A DNA stretch of 64,000 nucleotides from Anaerostipes sp. GTDB lineage: Bacteria; Bacillota; Clostridia; Lachnospirales; Lachnospiraceae. A program made the position numbers and the translations under genes. The stretch spans positions 186,001 to 250,000 of the forward strand of contig JAQWFL010000001.1 in NCBI GenBank assembly GCA_028704435.1, given 5' to 3'. The notes under the pieces were generated by a model. It was not told the origin of the DNA. It did no database searches and was given only the letters and a program-made list of their open reading frames with translations. Positions 60,963 to 64,000 of this stretch are shown one piece after another; the first letter of the stretch is position 1; each line of letters opens with the position of its first letter.

Positions 60963-61730
60963 TTATTTTATTTTTTCAATTTCGGCTTTCAACCAATCAA
61001 TCTCTCGGTCAGTGTAGACACGTTCTGTGATGTCATTAATCGCATGACCGACAATATATTTTATGGCATATTCATCTACTTCATATTTTTTTGCCATAGT
61101 TATGAAATGTTTTCTTGGATCATGAGGTCTATGGTCTGGGTTTAGTTTTAACACATTTACTACATTGACAAAACGATGTCTGTATTTGTCATACGTTAAG
61201 AAAGTTCTACCATTTTTTGCATCTGTGCAATTAAATATATACTTACTTTCTAATTTTTCAGCTTGCTTATATTTTTCTACAACAAGGTCTTTGATTTTAC
61301 TGTGGATTGGTACAATTCTATTTTTTCCAGCATCTGTTTTCATACCACCTTTCATAGTGTTATTTTCCAAATCAACATTTTCTAATTCAAATAGACCAAG
61401 TTCTTGAGGTCTGACACCCAAGTAACAATGAATCAAGACCAAGTCAACATATGGAACATCTTCAACGTGGTTCCATAGCTTATCTATTTCCCAATCTTTG
61501 AATGATATGTGGGCGTTATGCACAGTTTCCATTTCGTTTATAACATTGTCTGTAATTTTAAAGGTTCGTGCATAATTTCTATCGGTAAGTTCATATTCCA
61601 CAGCATAATCAAACATTAAATTGAACATAGACTTAATTCTACTTTTTGTTCCGGCAGAAGCAAATTGCTTATTTCCCTTTAAAACTGGCACTGTTAAAAA
61701 TCTGCAAACTGGATATTTAGCAAATGCCAC
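60963..61730 (-). CDS. N-terminally truncated tyrosine recombinase (phage/ICE integrase remnant)
   Basis: 255 residues starting at GTG without a good ribosome site. An in-frame stop lies nine bases upstream. Catalytic residues are all present: Arg107 in GVRPQELG, Lys131, His203 and Arg206 in HDPRKHF, His229 in IVGHA and Tyr239 in ERVYT. Homology begins only near residue 25 (ASAGTKSRIKSMFNLMFDYA). The arm-binding domain and much of the core-binding domain, normally about 130 residues, are missing. It is probably a remnant. pdxS starts 69 bases upstream on the other strand. Confidence 0.8.
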   Translation of the reverse strand: MAFAKYPVCRFLTVPVLKGNKQFASAGTKSRIKSMFNLMFDYAVEYELTDRNYARTFKITDNVINEMETVHNAHISFKDWEIDKLWNHVEDVPYVDLVLIHCYLGVRPQELGLFELENVDLENNTMKGGMKTDAGKNRIVPIHSKIKDLVVEKYKQAEKLESKYIFNCTDAKNGRTFLTYDKYRHRFVNVVNVLKLNPDHRPHDPRKHFITMAKKYEVDEYAIKYIVGHAINDITERVYTDREIDWLKAEIEKIK

Positions 61731-61799
61731 TATAAGTTATAATATCACCTAAGAGTTAATTAATTCAAAACTAGTCAATGACTTACGAAAGGCAGGAAC

Positions 61800-62678
61800 A
61801 TGATGAAAGAAAACAGATATGAATTAAACAAACAGTTGGCACAGATGCTAAAGGGTGGAGTAATTATGGATGTAACAACTCCAGAGCAGGCAGAGATTGC
61901 ACAAAAAGCAGGAGCATGTGCAGTTATGGCATTAGAGAGAATTCCAGCGGACATTCGTGCTGCAGGAGGAGTTTCACGTATGAGTGACCCTAAGATGATT
62001 CAAGGAATTCAAGAGGCAGTAAGTATTCCAGTTATGGCAAAGTGTAGAATTGGACATTTTGTAGAAGCACAGATTTTAGAAGCAATTGAAATTGATTATA
62101 TTGATGAGAGCGAAGTTCTTTCTCCAGCAGATGATATTTATCATATCCAAAAATCTGAGTTTCAAGTTCCATTTGTATGTGGTGCAAAAGACTTAGGAGA
62201 GGCACTTCGAAGAATTGCAGAGGGTGCTTCTATGATTCGAACAAAAGGAGAACCAGGAACAGGAGATGTTGTACAGGCAGTACGTCACATGAGGGCTATG
62301 AACCGAGAAATTCGCAGAATTCAAAATTTACGTGAAGATGAGATTTTTGAGGCAGCAAAACAACTTCAAGTACCTGCTGATTTATTATCTTATGTTCATG
62401 AGAATGGAAAACTTCCCGTTGTGAATTTTGCGGCAGGAGGCGTTGCAACCCCAGCAGATGCAGCACTTATGATGCAGTTAGGTGCAGAAGGAGTCTTTGT
62501 AGGGTCGGGTATTTTTAAATCTGGAGATCCTGCAAAACGTGCAGCCTCTATTGTAAAAGCAGTGACTAATTATAAAGATGCAAAAGAAATTGCAAAATTG
62601 TCAACTGACTTAGGAGAAGCTATGGTGGGAATCAACGAACAAGAGATAGAGATTCTTATGGCTGAAAGGGGTCTATAG
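61800..62678 (+). CDS. pdxS: pyridoxal 5'-phosphate synthase, PdxS lyase subunit
   Basis: 292 residues, a TIM barrel that builds PLP from ribose 5-phosphate, glyceraldehyde 3-phosphate and ammonia. Family motifs: [19 protein letters not shown], split over its turn, then [12 protein letters not shown] with the first catalytic Lys just before it, [23 protein letters not shown] and [12 protein letters not shown]. pdxT follows with no gap. Two ATGs in tandem begin the gene (61800, 61803). AAAGG and AGGA lie upstream. Confidence 0.97.
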   Translation: MMKENRYELNKQLAQMLKGGVIMDVTTPEQAEIAQKAGACAVMALERIPADIRAAGGVSRMSDPKMIQGIQEAVSIPVMAKCRIGHFVEAQILEAIEIDYIDESEVLSPADDIYHIQKSEFQVPFVCGAKDLGEALRRIAEGASMIRTKGEPGTGDVVQAVRHMRAMNREIRRIQNLREDEIFEAAKQLQVPADLLSYVHENGKLPVVNFAAGGVATPADAALMMQLGAEGVFVGSGIFKSGDPAKRAASIVKAVTNYKDAKEIAKLSTDLGEAMVGINEQEIEILMAERGL

Positions 62679-63236
62679 ATGAAAATTGGAATTCTTGCAC
62701 TCCAGGGAGCTTTTGAAGAACATGGACGTATGTTAGATCAGCTTGGCGTAGAGCATTTTGAGATTCGTAAGAAAGATGACTTGAAACAAGAGTTTCATGG
62801 AATAATTCTTCCCGGAGGAGAAAGTACCGTCATGGGAAAGCTTTTATTGGAACTTGATTTATTTGAAGATATTCAGACAAAGATAAACAATGGACTCCCT
62901 GTTTTGGGAACTTGTGCTGGTCTAATTTTACTTGCAAAACAGGTGAAAGAAGGAAATCCTCATCTGGCAACTATGGATATCAATGTTCAAAGAAATGCCT
63001 ATGGAAGACAGTTAGGGAGTTTTAATACCCAGGGTATGTTTGACCATTTAGGGACAGTACCAATGACATTTATCAGGGCTCCTTATATTGAGTCTGTTTC
63101 TGGAAGCACCAAGGTCCTTGCAACTGTAGATGAGCATATTGTTGCCGCTAGACAGGAGAATCAATGCGTGGTTGCATTCCATCCAGAACTTACGCAAGAT
63201 ACAAGAGTACATGAATATTTTCTTCGCATGGTATAA
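62679..63236 (+). CDS. pdxT: pyridoxal 5'-phosphate synthase, PdxT glutaminase subunit
   Basis: 185 residues, a class I glutaminase that feeds ammonia to PdxS. The triad is visible: Cys in VLGTCAGLILLAK near residue 79, His and Glu in AFHPELT near residue 168. GGAESTVM-type motif GGESTVMGKL binds the partner. The ATG directly follows the pdxS stop, so the two are coupled and should form the 12+12 complex. Confidence 0.96.
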   Translation: MKIGILALQGAFEEHGRMLDQLGVEHFEIRKKDDLKQEFHGIILPGGESTVMGKLLLELDLFEDIQTKINNGLPVLGTCAGLILLAKQVKEGNPHLATMDINVQRNAYGRQLGSFNTQGMFDHLGTVPMTFIRAPYIESVSGSTKVLATVDEHIVAARQENQCVVAFHPELTQDTRVHEYFLRMV

Positions 63237-63277
63237 CTTTTTTCACACTTGTTTTCCTACATCTCTTACATTATAAT

Positions 63278-63304
63278 TAAACAAGAGACGCCTTGTTTAT
63301 TTTG
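63278..63304 (+). terminator. intrinsic terminator after pdxST
   Basis: TAAACAAG (63278-63285) pairs perfectly with CTTGTTTA (63292-63299) across a 6-base loop, followed by TTTT. Confidence 0.75.
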
Positions 63305-63352
63305 CGAGGCTCACTTGAATATAATAAGCTTAACATAATAAAGGAGACAAGT

Positions 63353-64000
63353 ATGGCACATTTAAAATTTAGTATTGAAACGTTAAATGACTTTTGTAAC
63401 GAAGCATTTGAAAAGTTTGGATTTACAAAAGAGGAAAGTCAGATTATTACAGACGTATTGCTTATGTCTGATAAATTCGGAATTGAATCTCATGGAATGC
63501 AAAGATTAAGTCGTTATCATAAAGGAATTGAAAAAGGATTAATCAAATTAGATGCAGTTCCAGAAGTTGTGTTTGAAACACCTGTTTCAGCAGTAATTGA
63601 GGGACACGATGGAATGGGACAGCTAGTTGGTCACAAAGCGATGGAAATTGCAATTGAAAAAGCAAAGAAGAGTGGTATGGCAATTGTAACTGCAAGGAAT
63701 TCAAACCATTATGGAATTGCAGGATACTATGCAAGAATGGCATGTGATCAGGGATTAATTGGTCTTTCATTTACAAACTCAGAGGCAATTATGGTTCCTA
63801 CTTTTGCAAGGAAAGCAATGTTAGGAAGTAATCCAATCGCCATTGCTATGCCAGCAGAGCCATATCCGTTTTTCTGCGATTCATCAACAACGGTTGTTAC
63901 AAGAGGAAAGTTGGAGATGTATCGAAAAGCAGAAAAGGAACTTCCAGATGGGTGGGCATTAGATAAAAATGGAAATCCATCCAACGATGCAGAAGATGTA
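63353..64000 (+). CDS. Ldh2-family malate/lactate/ureidoglycolate dehydrogenase, N-terminal part
   Basis: The first 216 codons are visible and the frame stays open to the window end. ATG 63353 follows AAGGAGAC. The Ldh2 fold is recognised from SDKFGIESHGMQRL, EGHDGMGQLVGH, NSNHYGIAGYYA and MLGSNPIAIAMPA. It oxidises 2-hydroxyacids with NAD(P). Malate, lactate or ureidoglycolate are all possible. It is likely a fermentation or redox-balance enzyme. Confidence 0.88.
   Translation, partial: MAHLKFSIETLNDFCNEAFEKFGFTKEESQIITDVLLMSDKFGIESHGMQRLSRYHKGIEKGLIKLDAVPEVVFETPVSAVIEGHDGMGQLVGHKAMEIAIEKAKKSGMAIVTARNSNHYGIAGYYARMACDQGLIGLSFTNSEAIMVPTFARKAMLGSNPIAIAMPAEPYPFFCDSSTTVVTRGKLEMYRKAEKELPDGWALDKNGNPSNDAEDV

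Overview
The window reads as a low-GC, endospore-forming Firmicute of the class Clostridia, most like Lachnospiraceae. Supporting evidence: AT-rich coding with strong AGGAGG ribosome binding sites, the sporulation genes gpr and spoIIP, a Rex redox repressor, HemW and HemZ, a glycine riboswitch, and the paired NifU-like and GGGtGRT proteins. I do not name a species.

Layout. 1-4 kb: end of argC, then argJ, argB and argD (arginine synthesis), then a small YdcZ-type membrane protein. 4-10.5 kb: a ComEA-like lipoprotein, an OmpR-type two-component system, a GerMN lipoprotein, ComEC and HolA, followed by rpsT on the other strand. 11-13 kb: gpr with a sigma-G-like promoter, and spoIIP. 13-17.4 kb: a secreted beta-helix protein, lepA and hemW. 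17.4-21.4 kb (minus strand): an intracellular subtilase, a family 2 glycosyltransferase and an ABC-F ATPase. 21.5-27.4 kb: rex, acpS, nnr, alr, a MazF-type toxin without a visible antitoxin, a CBS/CorC protein and yebC. 27.5-31.4 kb: a membrane zinc protease, an rlmH gene that has lost its C-terminal tail, a thioesterase, tRNA-Arg(CCG), a membrane-anchored unknown, a second RlmH-like gene that keeps the tail but lacks the SAM-loop motif, and a DUF2156 protein. 31.4-43.3 kb: pyrB and pyrI, rel, an MBL hydrolase, hemZ, an HD-GYP-like protein, hisS, a flavin reductase (minus strand), aspS, an ACT protein and glyA. 43.4-46.6 kb: an L,D-transpeptidase, then a glycine riboswitch with terminator controlling an AGCS symporter. 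46.8-54.6 kb: an accessory locus with an ECF-like sigma factor, two related small two-TM proteins, a polytopic membrane protein, a PrsW-like protease and a 1705-residue secreted protein. 54.6-60.8 kb: a LUD protein, topoisomerase III, a left-handed beta-helix protein, a lipoprotein, and the NifU-like/GGGtGRT pair behind a good Rex operator candidate. 60.8-61.7 kb: an N-terminally truncated tyrosine recombinase with helically phased repeats. 61.8-64 kb: pdxS and pdxT, and the start of an Ldh2-type malate/lactate dehydrogenase.

Most of the window is ordinary core metabolism. The two most unusual things are the complementary pair of incomplete RlmH proteins (28.3-30.5 kb) and the sigma/PrsW/secreted-giant locus (46.8-54.6 kb). 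No gene-free stretch exceeds about 300 bases. The longest, between the L,D-transpeptidase and the symporter, holds the glycine riboswitch.
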